The notes beneath the pieces are model-generated. The model ran no database searches. It saw only the letters and a program-made list of their open reading frames with translations, and had not been told where the DNA came from. Of a stretch of 64,000 bases of DNA, positions 9,998-19,893 are shown in pieces. The translations under genes were made by a program, and so were the position numbers. How positions within the stretch are numbered: position 1 is the first letter of the stretch; every line of letters begins with the position of its first letter. Location of the stretch: contig CAJXAC010000001.1 in NCBI GenBank assembly GCA_913050035.1, positions 1-64,000 of the forward strand. The letters are read 5' to 3'. The stretch is from an uncultured Gammaproteobacteria bacterium. GTDB taxonomy: Bacteria; Pseudomonadota; Gammaproteobacteria; Pseudomonadales; Azotimanducaceae.

Positions 9998-11089
9998 GTG
10001 GTTATGCATATAGGGGTTTGCGTTGCGTCCCACATTAACGACGTGGGTTATGTGGTTCGGGCCGAAGAATTGGGCTATAGCCATGCGTGGATGGCGGATT
10101 CCCAGATGCTTTGGTCCGATTGTTTTGCCACCCTTGCGTTGGTGGCGGATCGAACGTCGCGCATAAATATTGGTACCGGTGTGGCGATCTCTGGCACTCG
10201 TCCAGCGCCGGTAAATGCTGCGGGCATTGCCACCATAAACGCGCTGGCGCCCGGGCGAACTTTTTTTGGCGTTGGCGCAGGTAATACCGCGATGCGGGTT
10301 ATGGGGTTACCGCCTCAGCGTATTGCGGAATTCGAGACCTATCTGCAGACCCTCGCACCTTTGCTCAAAGGCGAAGAAGCCTGGTACCAATATGCTGATC
10401 AGAATTTGCCGATTCGGCACATCATGCCGGATCGCGGGTTTGTCAACTTTGCAGATGAAATCCCGCTGTACGTGTCGGGTTTTGGGCCTAAATCTCTGGC
10501 ACTGGCAGGACGCTATGGTCACGGTGCTGTGCTAGGCGCGGCAAATCCCAGTGCCATGCTGGGTACTTGGCATATGCTGGCTGAGGGCGCACGTGCTGCG
10601 GGGCGCGATCTGCGCTCGCCGGACAACCCAAGCGGGGAAGACTTTTACACCACGGCGTTGACCACCATGGTGCTGCTGGAGCCCGGAGAGGCGGTAGATT
10701 CGCCCCGGGTTAAAGCTCAATGTGGTGCCATGGCAATGGCGTCTGTGCACTATGCCTACGATCAATTTCGTAATTTCGGTCATCAGCCGCCGCACTTTGC
10801 CAGCGGCATCTGGGAGGATTACATCGCGTTAATGGAGAGTTATCCGCCGGAGCGACGTCACCAGCGGATCCATGCAGGGCATAATTGTTGGGTGGTCGAG
10901 GAAGAAGAGCGGTTCTTAACACCTGAAGTGCTCTCTGCAGCTAGTATGATTGGTACGCGGGATGAGTTGCTGGAACAGCTCCAGCAGCTTGCAGATGCAG
11001 GATTAGATCAGGTGATGATATTGCCGAATTTTGACACCCGCTTCGACGTTTTGGAGCAGGTTGGTTCAGAGATTATTGGAAATTTATAA
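9998..11089 (+). CDS. LLM-class flavin-dependent oxidoreductase
   Basis: AEELGYSHAWMADSQMLW...RINIGTGVAISGTRPAPVNAAGIATINALAPGRTFFGVGAGNTAM; luciferase-like monooxygenase fold. Confidence 0.88.
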   Translation: MVMHIGVCVASHINDVGYVVRAEELGYSHAWMADSQMLWSDCFATLALVADRTSRINIGTGVAISGTRPAPVNAAGIATINALAPGRTFFGVGAGNTAMRVMGLPPQRIAEFETYLQTLAPLLKGEEAWYQYADQNLPIRHIMPDRGFVNFADEIPLYVSGFGPKSLALAGRYGHGAVLGAANPSAMLGTWHMLAEGARAAGRDLRSPDNPSGEDFYTTALTTMVLLEPGEAVDSPRVKAQCGAMAMASVHYAYDQFRNFGHQPPHFASGIWEDYIALMESYPPERRHQRIHAGHNCWVVEEEERFLTPEVLSAASMIGTRDELLEQLQQLADAGLDQVMILPNFDTRFDVLEQVGSEIIGNL

Positions 11090-11194
11090 TTGCGGATCAT
11101 TGGCCGCAGTTTTGATGCAGAATAGGCGCCCGCTGCACGCCAGACCCCGAGTTGGCTGCAGAACATTACAGTGCCAAGGTAACCGCCGGAAAAC

Positions 11195-12004
11195 ATGTTT
11201 ACTTATCTAAATCCTGATGTCCGCAAACGTCTTATAGCTGACGGTAAATTGGTGCGTGTGAACTCCGAGGGCCAGCTGATCGATGTGGCGACGCCTGAAT
11301 CACCCGGTGAACTGGCGATCAATCTATTGGGGCCAATTCCTTTGCCGATGAGCCTGCCGGGGGTAAAAACCACGGTGCAATGGTATGCCGCTGTACGCAG
11401 TACCGAACTCAAACAGGTCGAGTCCTTGGCTGCTGATTTAAATGCTCGAGGTGGCCAACACTTATTTTCCCATCTGGTATCGCCGTTGGCGGTTAACAGC
11501 GTTTTGGTGGTCGGTGAACCGAGCGCTAATCCGCTGGTACGGGTGCATTCAAATTGTTTAACCGGTGATGTGTTTGGCTCCGAGCGCTGTGAATGCGGGC
11601 CGCAACTTAGTTCGGCTATTGCGCGCATCAGCGAAGATTCTGCAGGGGGTTATCTGGTTTATATGGCGGGTCATGAGGGCCGTGGTATTGGTCTCTGGGC
11701 CAAAGCGGCAACCTATCTTTTGCAGGATGCTGGCGAGGATACCTATCAGGCTAATCGCTCGCTGGGTTTGCCGGATGACTCTCGGGATTTCACCGACGCA
11801 GGAATTTTACTCAAGTATTTTGTCGGCGACGCAGGGTTCCGCTTACTTACCAATAATCCGAAAAAAATAAATGATCTTGCGGAGCTTGGCCTCACCCGGG
11901 TTGAAGCGGTTAAGCACGTTATTGGGGTCAGTGATTGGAATAAACGTTATCTGAATGCTAAGCGCGATTGGGGTCATAAGCTCAGTGACGAAGACATCGA
12001 ATGA
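11195..12004 (+). CDS. ribA: GTP cyclohydrolase II
   Basis: VRVHSNCLTGDVFGSERCECGPQL (three Zn-binding Cys), GHEGRGIGL, LLTNNPKKI. Confidence 0.88.
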   Translation: MFTYLNPDVRKRLIADGKLVRVNSEGQLIDVATPESPGELAINLLGPIPLPMSLPGVKTTVQWYAAVRSTELKQVESLAADLNARGGQHLFSHLVSPLAVNSVLVVGEPSANPLVRVHSNCLTGDVFGSERCECGPQLSSAIARISEDSAGGYLVYMAGHEGRGIGLWAKAATYLLQDAGEDTYQANRSLGLPDDSRDFTDAGILLKYFVGDAGFRLLTNNPKKINDLAELGLTRVEAVKHVIGVSDWNKRYLNAKRDWGHKLSDEDIE

Positions 12005-12957
12005 TTAGGCCTAGTGTGCTGGGCTTGTGCCTGCTTTGCGCGGCGCAATACGGAATAGCTGACAGCGCACCATTGAAGATAAATCAGATTCAATTTGTCG
12101 GCAGCCACAACAGCTATAAGCAGGCCATGTCGCCGCTCATTTTTAAGGCCTTGCATCTACTGGATGCCAAGACGGCGGAAAGCCTAGAGTACTGGCACGT
12201 ACCGTTGGCGGAGCAGTTGGATCTTGGCCTACGTAAGCTCGAGATCGACCTGTTCTATGATCCTGAAGAGCGGTCTTTTCCCGTAGGCCATGCTCAAGTC
12301 ATTGATATGAACAGTCACTGCCACACACTTCTGCAGTGTTTGCGACAGGTTCGCGCCTGGTCGGAAAAAAATCCGCGGCATACACCTATTTGGATCAGTT
12401 TTAATTTGAAAGACCAAGTTATTACGGGTTTGCCCGACCCCGAGCCGTTCACCCCTGGGGCACTTGATCTACTCGATGAGCAATTACGTGGAGCATTAGC
12501 GACTCGGTTAATCCAGCCTGCAGATGTGCAGGGGCTGGATTGGCCAACACTGGAGCAAGCGCGCGGTAAGCTGTTGTTGATTCTTGATGAGGGCGGTAGC
12601 AAGCGCGATTGGTATTACGATAATTGGCAAAACCGGCCTATGTTTACCAACGCGCCAGAAGGGCATCCGGCAGCTGGGGTAATGATTATCAATGATCCGA
12701 TAGAGGACTTCGCACGCATTCAAAGACTGGTCCGGGCAGGATATTTGGTGCGTACCCGTGCCGATGCCAATACGTTTGAGGCCCGCGTGAACGACACTCG
12801 ACGACGTGAGCAAGCCTTTGCCAGCGGCGCCCAAGCCATTAGCACCGACTATTATCTGCCAGCGACGCATTTTGGTAACGACTATCGCGTTGTCATTGAG
12901 GGCGGTATCCGCTGCAATCCGGTACTGCTGTTAGAAACCTGTGTGGTAGCCGAATAG
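12001..12957 (+). CDS. PI-PLC X-domain-like, Ca2+-dependent phosphoinositide phospholipase C family protein
   Basis: Signal peptide; INQIQFVGSHNSYKQAMSP...LEYWHVPLAEQLDLGLRKLEIDLFYDPE; overlaps the ribA stop (ATGA). Confidence 0.82.
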   Translation: MIRPSVLGLCLLCAAQYGIADSAPLKINQIQFVGSHNSYKQAMSPLIFKALHLLDAKTAESLEYWHVPLAEQLDLGLRKLEIDLFYDPEERSFPVGHAQVIDMNSHCHTLLQCLRQVRAWSEKNPRHTPIWISFNLKDQVITGLPDPEPFTPGALDLLDEQLRGALATRLIQPADVQGLDWPTLEQARGKLLLILDEGGSKRDWYYDNWQNRPMFTNAPEGHPAAGVMIINDPIEDFARIQRLVRAGYLVRTRADANTFEARVNDTRRREQAFASGAQAISTDYYLPATHFGNDYRVVIEGGIRCNPVLLLETCVVAE

Positions 12958-13003
12958 CCTCCAAGCGTCTGCTTGCCCAGAAGGGTCTGCCAGCTTAGAA
13001 TTA

Positions 13004-14083
13004 ATGGCATACATTAAAAATCTAAGGCGAGCGAGAGGCAAGGTAATGAAAAAATTACTCATAACTTTGGCGGTTGTCATCGTCGTAGGCGCAGGTGCTT
13101 ATGCCGGATTGACTAATTTACGCGGGGGCCAAGACTTTTTGCTGGAGCAGGCGCTCCAGGCGCAGATGGCCAGCACGCTCAAACCCTATGACTTTGAGGG
13201 CCTAGAGGTCATGGTGTGCGGCAGTTCATCGCCGTTACCCGACCCGACCCGTGCCCAGGCGTGCATTATGGTGCGCGCGGGCAACCAGATGTTCGTGGTT
13301 GATTCTGGGTCCGGCTCAAACACCGTAATGCAAGCGAATGGCGCACCCTATCGATTGATGCGTGGGCTGCTGCTGACACATTTTCACTCGGATCACATTT
13401 CCGGCATCGGCGATATGAACCTAGCGTCTTGGGTTGCCGGGCGACCGGAGCCCATGCTGGTGATCGGACCTCAGGGTGTTGAACAGGTGGTTGCGGGTTA
13501 CAACATGGCGTTTGAGCTCGATCGCGGCTACCGCACCTTGCATCATGGCGAAGAACTTATGCCCGCGGCTCTTGGGCTTATCGCCGCGCGTACGATTCAA
13601 CCCGGTGTGATACATGATGAGGATGGTTTAACGATTACCGCATTTGAAGTTGACCATTCGCCGATTAAGCCGGCATTCGGCTATCGCTTCGATTATATGG
13701 GCCGTTCCGTGGTGGTGAGCGGCGACACTATTGTGACCAAGGGGCTTGAACAAGCGGCCACCAATGTAGACTTGTTGCTGACAGATGCCCTGTCGCACAA
13801 GCTCATTCATAGTTTAGCAAAGGCCGCGGCGGCGGCAGGCGCCGACAAGCAAGCGCAAGTGCTGCGTGATGTGCTCGACTATCACGTGGACACCCGCAAT
13901 CTTGATGGTATGGCGAAACGCGCGAACATTCGGCAGGTGGCGCTCTACCATCTGGTGCCGCCGACGCGTAACACGCTAATGGAAAAGATTTTTACCCGGG
14001 ACATTGAAACCGACGTGGTCATGACCTTCGACGGCATGCGTTTCTGGTTGCCGTCCGATAGCACAGAAATTCGTATCGACTAA
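13004..14083 (+). CDS. MBL-fold metallohydrolase (RNase Z/AtsA-like), membrane-anchored or exported
   Basis: LLLTHFHSDHISGIGDMN, N-terminal hydrophobic segment KKLLITLAVVIVVGAGAYA; likely start MKKLL internal. Confidence 0.87.
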   Translation: MAYIKNLRRARGKVMKKLLITLAVVIVVGAGAYAGLTNLRGGQDFLLEQALQAQMASTLKPYDFEGLEVMVCGSSSPLPDPTRAQACIMVRAGNQMFVVDSGSGSNTVMQANGAPYRLMRGLLLTHFHSDHISGIGDMNLASWVAGRPEPMLVIGPQGVEQVVAGYNMAFELDRGYRTLHHGEELMPAALGLIAARTIQPGVIHDEDGLTITAFEVDHSPIKPAFGYRFDYMGRSVVVSGDTIVTKGLEQAATNVDLLLTDALSHKLIHSLAKAAAAAGADKQAQVLRDVLDYHVDTRNLDGMAKRANIRQVALYHLVPPTRNTLMEKIFTRDIETDVVMTFDGMRFWLPSDSTEIRID

Positions 14084-14113
14084 TCTTGCCGAGTTGCTTA
14101 GGTGCCAGTTAGC

Positions 14114-15916
14114 TTAGCGCGTTCTAAGGCGTCGCCTGCGATAAAAACCAAAGGCCACAAGCGCCACCACAACGCAAACCAAGGCGATCAGATAGCCGCC
14201 AAAGCGGTCCCGCACTAGGCGCGCTAACATCACTTGCTGCGGATCGAAATCCTCTGCCACGGGCAGCACGCCATGTTCCACAACGAATTGTTCGTATAGT
14301 GCTTGCATGCGCGCGAAGCGCTGAGGCTGTTGTTCCCTGAGATCCTGAGTTTCGCCAGGGTCGGTGGCGATGTTATAGAGATGCCATATGCCGTCGCCGA
14401 TGGGTGGGCGGTTATAGACAATCTTATGATCACCCAAAAACAGCGCTCGGTGGCCGTTCAGTTCATAGCCTATGGCGTCATCGTCGCCGTAGATACGCTC
14501 GGCCTGACCCTGTAACAGCGGCACCATACTGCGCCCAACGATCGGCTCCACCTCTCTACTGTTGTAGCGCCCGTTTGGCTGGGGGACGCCAGTCAACTGT
14601 AAAATTGTGGGAACGATGTCGGTCGCGTAACTAAAAGCATCGATAATGCTGTTGGGGTCGGATAAGTTTAGCGGCTCACCAGCGATTATAAGAGGGACCC
14701 GTAGACCGCCTTCGCCGACATAAAATTTGTAATAGCCTAGGGGTGATGCCGCAGCGCTCGCGAAGTTCGGACCTATGGTGCCATAGCTGCCCTTTAACCC
14801 TAGAGTTTCATAATCGTCGTTATAGTCCATCAGGCTGAGCATAAGGTTATTGGCCGGAGCTGGCTCCACGCCTGCACCGCTGCCCTCGCTGCCATTGTCG
14901 GATGCAAAAATGAAAATGGTATTCTCATAATGGCCGGTGTTCTTCAGGTGCTGGATTAACCGGCCGGTGTGAAAGTCCATGGCTTCTACCATGGCGGCAT
15001 AGACCTCCATACGTTTGGCTTGGTAACGCTTGGTCTCCGGTTCAAGGTTTTGCCATGATTCGGTGCTGGCCATGGGTTCCATGGCGCTATTCTCAGGCAC
15101 TAGTCCCAATGCTTGTGCGGCTTCATATCGTTTAGTGCGTAGCACTTCCCAGCCGTCGTCATATACCCCTTTGTAGCGGTCGATAAATGACTGGGGTGCC
15201 TGTACTGGAATGTGTACGGCTTGAAAGGGGAGGTAGGCAAAAAATGGTGCCTCGGAGCTTGGGTTGCTGTCGATAAATTCTATAATTTTGTCGACCAAGA
15301 ATCGCGATGAATAGAAATCGTCAGGCAAGTTAAAACGCTCGCCGTCGGCGAACCAGTTTGCTTGCTCGTATATTGGCAGATAGGGTTTCTGTTCCCAGTT
15401 ATCTGCGCCTGAATCCGCCAATGCAGTAGTGCGATCAAAACCACGGGCGCTGGGCAGAGTTTCTGGGCTATGGCCTAAGTGCCATTTGCCGGCCATGTAG
15501 GTGTGGTAGCCAGCATCGCGGAGTAATGTGGCGATGGTAACCGTATCGGTGCTCAACGTACCCTGGTATGCCGGTGATTCGCGAAACTCATCGGGAATCA
15601 TTTCGATGATATTGCCCACACCCGCACGATGATTGTTAACTCCGGTCATTAGCATAGCCCGAGTGGGCGCGCAGTTAGCGGCCACATGGAAGTTGCTGAA
15701 GCGGACACCGCGGCGAGCTAGGGTGTCCAACGCGGGTGTGCTGATCTCGCTGCCGTAACTGGCCAAGTCGCTGAAGCCCAGATCATCAGCCAGCAGCAAT
15801 ACGATATTCGGCCGCTGGGTTTGGCTTGCTGTGTCTTGTTCAGTTGCTGCATTGAGCGACGGCGCGCTGATTGCCATAACAAAACAGCTGACCAACCACA
15901 GTAGTGGGATGCGCAT
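14114..15916 (-). CDS. Arylsulfatase/sulfatase with signal peptide and C-terminal transmembrane anchor
   Basis: RPNIVLLLADDLGFSDLASYGSEISTPALDTLARRGVRFSNFHVAANCAPTRAMLMTG (C-x-P-x-R formylglycine motif). Confidence 0.95.
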   Translation of the reverse strand: MRIPLLWLVSCFVMAISAPSLNAATEQDTASQTQRPNIVLLLADDLGFSDLASYGSEISTPALDTLARRGVRFSNFHVAANCAPTRAMLMTGVNNHRAGVGNIIEMIPDEFRESPAYQGTLSTDTVTIATLLRDAGYHTYMAGKWHLGHSPETLPSARGFDRTTALADSGADNWEQKPYLPIYEQANWFADGERFNLPDDFYSSRFLVDKIIEFIDSNPSSEAPFFAYLPFQAVHIPVQAPQSFIDRYKGVYDDGWEVLRTKRYEAAQALGLVPENSAMEPMASTESWQNLEPETKRYQAKRMEVYAAMVEAMDFHTGRLIQHLKNTGHYENTIFIFASDNGSEGSGAGVEPAPANNLMLSLMDYNDDYETLGLKGSYGTIGPNFASAAASPLGYYKFYVGEGGLRVPLIIAGEPLNLSDPNSIIDAFSYATDIVPTILQLTGVPQPNGRYNSREVEPIVGRSMVPLLQGQAERIYGDDDAIGYELNGHRALFLGDHKIVYNRPPIGDGIWHLYNIATDPGETQDLREQQPQRFARMQALYEQFVVEHGVLPVAEDFDPQQVMLARLVRDRFGGYLIALVCVVVALVAFGFYRRRRLRTR

Positions 15917-15940
15917 GGTGATTATCCTTACCGCTTGGGC

Positions 15941-17194
15941 TTACGTATTGGGCTTCTGTCGGGCCTGCTCTGCTTGCCGCCAGACCCGGATAAAATTACC
16001 GCCCCAAATTTTTTCGATGTCGTCATCACTGTAGCCCCGTTGGATCAGGCCTACGGTAACGTTTAGCGCGTCGCTTGCATCCTGATAGCCGTCGATGCCG
16101 CTGCCGTGGTTAAAGTCTGTACCGATGCCGACGTGATCAACCCCGATGCGTTCAGCCACATAGTCCAGATGGTTGAGCATGGTGTCTAAGTTGATTGGTC
16201 CTAGCAGGCTGCGGACTGCGGTTAAAAACTCGGCTTTAATTGCTGGGTCGTTGATTTCCCAATACAGCTCGAAAGGGTATAGGTAGTTCTCGTCAATGCC
16301 CGCTTTGCGCCGCACAGCGCGTATTGCTGCGTCTAACTCTGGATCTGACGAATCGAAGAGATAGCCAGCGAAGGGGGCAATATGCACCACGCCGCCCGTC
16401 GCTGCGATGGCATCAAGTTCCTCATCAGATAGGTTTCGGCTGACGTTGGTTAACGCCCATGCGTTGGAGTGACTGGCGATAACCGGTGTTTTTGAGACTG
16501 TCATAGCCTGCAGAGCCGCCTGCTTTGACAGTTGCGAGATATCGACAATGCCACCGAGAGCGTTGATGCGCTGAATAGCGCTGCGACCGAGATTCGATAG
16601 TCCGCCGTGTTCGGCATCTGGTTCGCGGCTGCCAAGTTTTGCGTCGAAAAGGGGGCGAGATGAATCAGCAAATAAGTTGTGGCCCATATGAGTCAGGGCA
16701 AAAACTCGCACGCCTGCTGCGAAGAAGTGGTCGACAGCGCTTACTTCGGTACCAAGAATTAAGGCGTTTTGCAGGCCTAGAATCACCCCGTGCCGGCCGG
16801 CCCTATGTGCCTCGAGCAGCGCTTTGGTGGTAGTCGCCAAAGTGACCTGATTGGCTGGGTCAGCCGCTAAATCCACCATGGCACTCAGTTCGCTTTCGGC
16901 AATAGCGCGGGCCTCGGCATAGCCGGCAGCTGTGCGTGGCTTGGGTCCTACCGCTGCCGCCATTACCACAGCGTCGAGACTACCGGCGCGCATTTTCTCG
17001 GGGGCGACTTTTGACAGACCGTCAGTACCAACATAAGCCGATGGTCGTCCAGGAATCTCAATATCTGCATGGGCGTCTATAGTCAGTATGCGCTCATGCA
17101 AGACGCTAGCTTTGGCTGAGAGCTCAGCGTTCTGATCGGCCCAACCTAATGAGCAAATCAACAGGGTTGTTACGGTAATTAGGGTTTTGCTCAT
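15941..17194 (-). CDS. Membrane dipeptidase (peptidase M19, renal dipeptidase family), exported
   Basis: ILTIDAHADIEI, THMGHNLFADS, VIASHSNAWALTNVSRNLSDEELDAIAATGGVVHI, VGIGTDFNHGSG. Confidence 0.93.
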   Translation of the reverse strand: MSKTLITVTTLLICSLGWADQNAELSAKASVLHERILTIDAHADIEIPGRPSAYVGTDGLSKVAPEKMRAGSLDAVVMAAAVGPKPRTAAGYAEARAIAESELSAMVDLAADPANQVTLATTTKALLEAHRAGRHGVILGLQNALILGTEVSAVDHFFAAGVRVFALTHMGHNLFADSSRPLFDAKLGSREPDAEHGGLSNLGRSAIQRINALGGIVDISQLSKQAALQAMTVSKTPVIASHSNAWALTNVSRNLSDEELDAIAATGGVVHIAPFAGYLFDSSDPELDAAIRAVRRKAGIDENYLYPFELYWEINDPAIKAEFLTAVRSLLGPINLDTMLNHLDYVAERIGVDHVGIGTDFNHGSGIDGYQDASDALNVTVGLIQRGYSDDDIEKIWGGNFIRVWRQAEQARQKPNT

Positions 17195-17263
17195 GAACTC
17201 TCTCGCTTGGAATTTAACTGTAACAACCTCGAATACATCTGCCTACATACACCCAGACATGGT

Positions 17264-17950
17264 TTAGCTCAGCGCTGGTGTGACGGCGCCAACGGTACTG
17301 GTAAATTCGTCTAGCGACTTTCTTTTGATGTCCGGCACCTGGCAGTCGGCTGCCGGGTAACCGACGACCAGCAATAGGAATGCTTTTTCATTGTCTGGTC
17401 GTTGAAAGATATCGTTCATAAATTTCATTGGGCTTGGCGTGTGGGTAAGTGTTGCCAAGCCAGATTGATGCAGCGCGCTAATTAACAGGCCGCAGGCCAG
17501 TCCTGTGGATTCTGCAGGGTAGTAATGCTTGTGTTTGTTGCCGGCAGAATCAAAGTGAAACTTCTGCTGAAACACTCCAATTAACACCGGTGCAATTTCC
17601 AAAAACGGCTTGTCCGCGTCGGTGCCCAAGGGTGCTAATGCCTGTAGCCACTCGTCGCTGGCACGACGGGTGTAAAAGTTGCGCTCTTCTTCTTCGGCGA
17701 GGGCGCGCAAACGTCCTTTAACCTCAGGATCGGTGGTCATTACGAAGTGCCAGGGCTGCAAATTAGCGCCGCTGGGCGCCGTGCCTGCGGCGAGCAGCGC
17801 ATTGCGAATGACCTGTTCTGGTACCGGTTGTTTGCTGAAGTGGCGCACGCTGCGGCGTGTGCGCATGGTGTTGTAGAACTGAGCGCTGGCATCGATCATC
17901 CCGGCGTTACTCTGGGTTTGGAAAGAAAAGGGTATTTCTTGAATAGCCAT
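17264..17950 (-). CDS. Nitroreductase-fold flavoprotein, iodotyrosine-deiodinase (IYD)-like
   Basis: [59 protein letters not shown]...[31 protein letters not shown]...[32 protein letters not shown]; block-by-block resemblance to animal IYD. Confidence 0.85.
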   Translation of the reverse strand: MAIQEIPFSFQTQSNAGMIDASAQFYNTMRTRRSVRHFSKQPVPEQVIRNALLAAGTAPSGANLQPWHFVMTTDPEVKGRLRALAEEEERNFYTRRASDEWLQALAPLGTDADKPFLEIAPVLIGVFQQKFHFDSAGNKHKHYYPAESTGLACGLLISALHQSGLATLTHTPSPMKFMNDIFQRPDNEKAFLLLVVGYPAADCQVPDIKRKSLDEFTSTVGAVTPALS

Positions 17951-18154
17951 AAAATGCGCGCTGCTGCTTGGACGTGGATTGAGACACTACCGGAAATTCA
18001 GGTCATCTCGCCAGATTTGAGTGATTTCATTTGGCAGGGCTATGCCCGTTATACAGTTGCATTAAATTCATTAAACATACCCATAGAGCGATAGAATCTG
18101 TGACTTTAAAAATGCAAGTCACCAAAATGAGGGCATACCTCCAAGGAGCCGACT

Positions 18155-19510
18155 ATGGACGCCCGCACTCAACAAATGCTCTCGGCACCGGCGCTACCGC
18201 TCTTGGCGCGTATGGCTGCACCAAGCACCGTGGCATTTTTTATTCAGGGAAGTGTGAGCTTGGCCGAGGTGTGGTTTGTTGGTCAGTTGGGGGAGATTTC
18301 GCTGGCGGCTATTGCGTTGGCGTTTCCATTGTTGATGCTGACCCAAACTCTTTCGGGAGGTGCTATGGGGGGTGCGGTTGCAGCCTCTGTGGCGCGCGCA
18401 TTGGGTGCAGGTGATGTCGCCAAAGCTGAGCGTTTGGTCTGGCACGCGTTAGTGTTGGCTGTGGCGGGTGCGGCTGTTTTGCTGGTGATTTTTCTTCTCG
18501 GAGGTAAAGCATTTTTGCGTTTTCTGGGTGGCGAAGGCGAGGTGCTGGTGCAATCTCATTCGTACGCGATGCTTTTATTGGCGGGCGGCGTTTTTCTTTG
18601 GTTGATCGGCACGGTGTCGGCGATCTACCGGGGCATGGGGGAAATGCAGTTTCCTGCAGCGGTGATGATATTCAACGCGCTGATTCAGATTCCTTTGTCT
18701 GGATGCTTGATTCTAGGTTGGATGGGTCTGCCCGCACTGGGGATCAGTGGCGCCGCGATTTCTGCCGTCGTATCGGCGGCAATCTTGTGTGTGCCGTTAT
18801 TCCTCAGGCTTGTGAAAAGTAATTTTCCGGTACATTTGCGCCGGTCGGCGATGAGGTTTTCAAAATCGGATTTCAACGATATCTTGCAAGTGGCGTTGCC
18901 GGGTTCGCTGTCGCCGCTGTTGACGATCGCTACGGTATTGGTGCTCACGGCTTTTGTCGCCACTTTTGGCGAGGCAGCATTAGCCGGTTATGGCATTGGC
19001 TCGCGAATTGAGTTCTTAATTATTCCCTTGGTATTTGGTTTGGGTGCGGCAATGACCTCGGCGGTTGGGGTTAGTGTGGGTGCCGGAGACTTAGGCCGGG
19101 CCGAACGGTTGGGCCGTGTCGGGGGGCTCAGCGCAGGACTCGTAGCCGGCCTCGTCGGTATTGTTTTAGCGTTATTCCCAGATGCTTGGATCGGTGCGTT
19201 TACTGATGTGCCTGCGGTGCATGCGGCGGCCAAGGGCTATATTCAAATTGTTGGGCCATTTTTCTTTTTCCATGGCTTAGGATTGTCTCTGTACTTTGCA
19301 TCTCAAGGGGCGAGCGCTATGTCGTGGCCAGTATGGGCCACGGTGCTGCGTGTTGTTGTCGCTGCCCTCGGCGCCTATGCGCTAGCGTTCGTGTTCGGTT
19401 TTGGTTTATCCGGTATCTACATCGCGGCGGCAGGGGCAATGCTGACCTATGCTGTGGTAATTGTTGTTGCGATCAGGGCTGGGGCATGGCGTAGGGCTAA
19501 CAAGATCTAG
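18155..19510 (+). CDS. MATE family efflux transporter
   Basis: STVAFFIQGSVSLAEVWFVGQLGEISLAAIALAFPLLMLTQTLSGGAMGGAVAASVARALGAGD; MATE pattern, 12 TM. Confidence 0.92.
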   Translation: MDARTQQMLSAPALPLLARMAAPSTVAFFIQGSVSLAEVWFVGQLGEISLAAIALAFPLLMLTQTLSGGAMGGAVAASVARALGAGDVAKAERLVWHALVLAVAGAAVLLVIFLLGGKAFLRFLGGEGEVLVQSHSYAMLLLAGGVFLWLIGTVSAIYRGMGEMQFPAAVMIFNALIQIPLSGCLILGWMGLPALGISGAAISAVVSAAILCVPLFLRLVKSNFPVHLRRSAMRFSKSDFNDILQVALPGSLSPLLTIATVLVLTAFVATFGEAALAGYGIGSRIEFLIIPLVFGLGAAMTSAVGVSVGAGDLGRAERLGRVGGLSAGLVAGLVGIVLALFPDAWIGAFTDVPAVHAAAKGYIQIVGPFFFFHGLGLSLYFASQGASAMSWPVWATVLRVVVAALGAYALAFVFGFGLSGIYIAAAGAMLTYAVVIVVAIRAGAWRRANKI

Positions 19511-19518
19511 GGGTAGGT

Positions 19519-19656
19519 ATGACTTCTGTCGGTGACAAAATGTACCAACCCCACCCGCCGCGTTTTGAATATGTGCCAACGCCCCAAGGCAAGGAACTGA
19601 AGCCGCTGTTGCGAGAGGTTCGAAAATTCGGAGAGAAGTATCTTGGAGATTCTTAA
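19519..19656 (+). pseudogene. Probable C-terminal remnant of an HxlR-family transcriptional regulator
   Basis: 45-aa frame MTSVGDKMYQPHPPRFEYVPTPQGKELKPLLREVRKFGEKYLGDS*; PPRxEYxxTPxGxxLxPxL is the HxlR wing and C-terminus; the HTH is absent. Confidence 0.45.
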
Positions 19657-19893
19657 CGCGAGCGGCTATCGACGTTGAATTTCGAATACGCCTTTGTCTG
19701 AGACCGAATCCGTTTCGTAGCGCAAAAAATCCTTGGCGTAAGCCGCGCCTTACCTTGTTCGTATCCGCTTTTTAACAGCTCTTTTGCTAGGGCATATTTG
19801 CTCATTCGCTTATCCTAATTGTTTGCGCGCTGGTGAAGACAGACGGCGGCGATGGTACTTTAAGCCCCAACCCTGTGGAATCTTTTGTATGGA

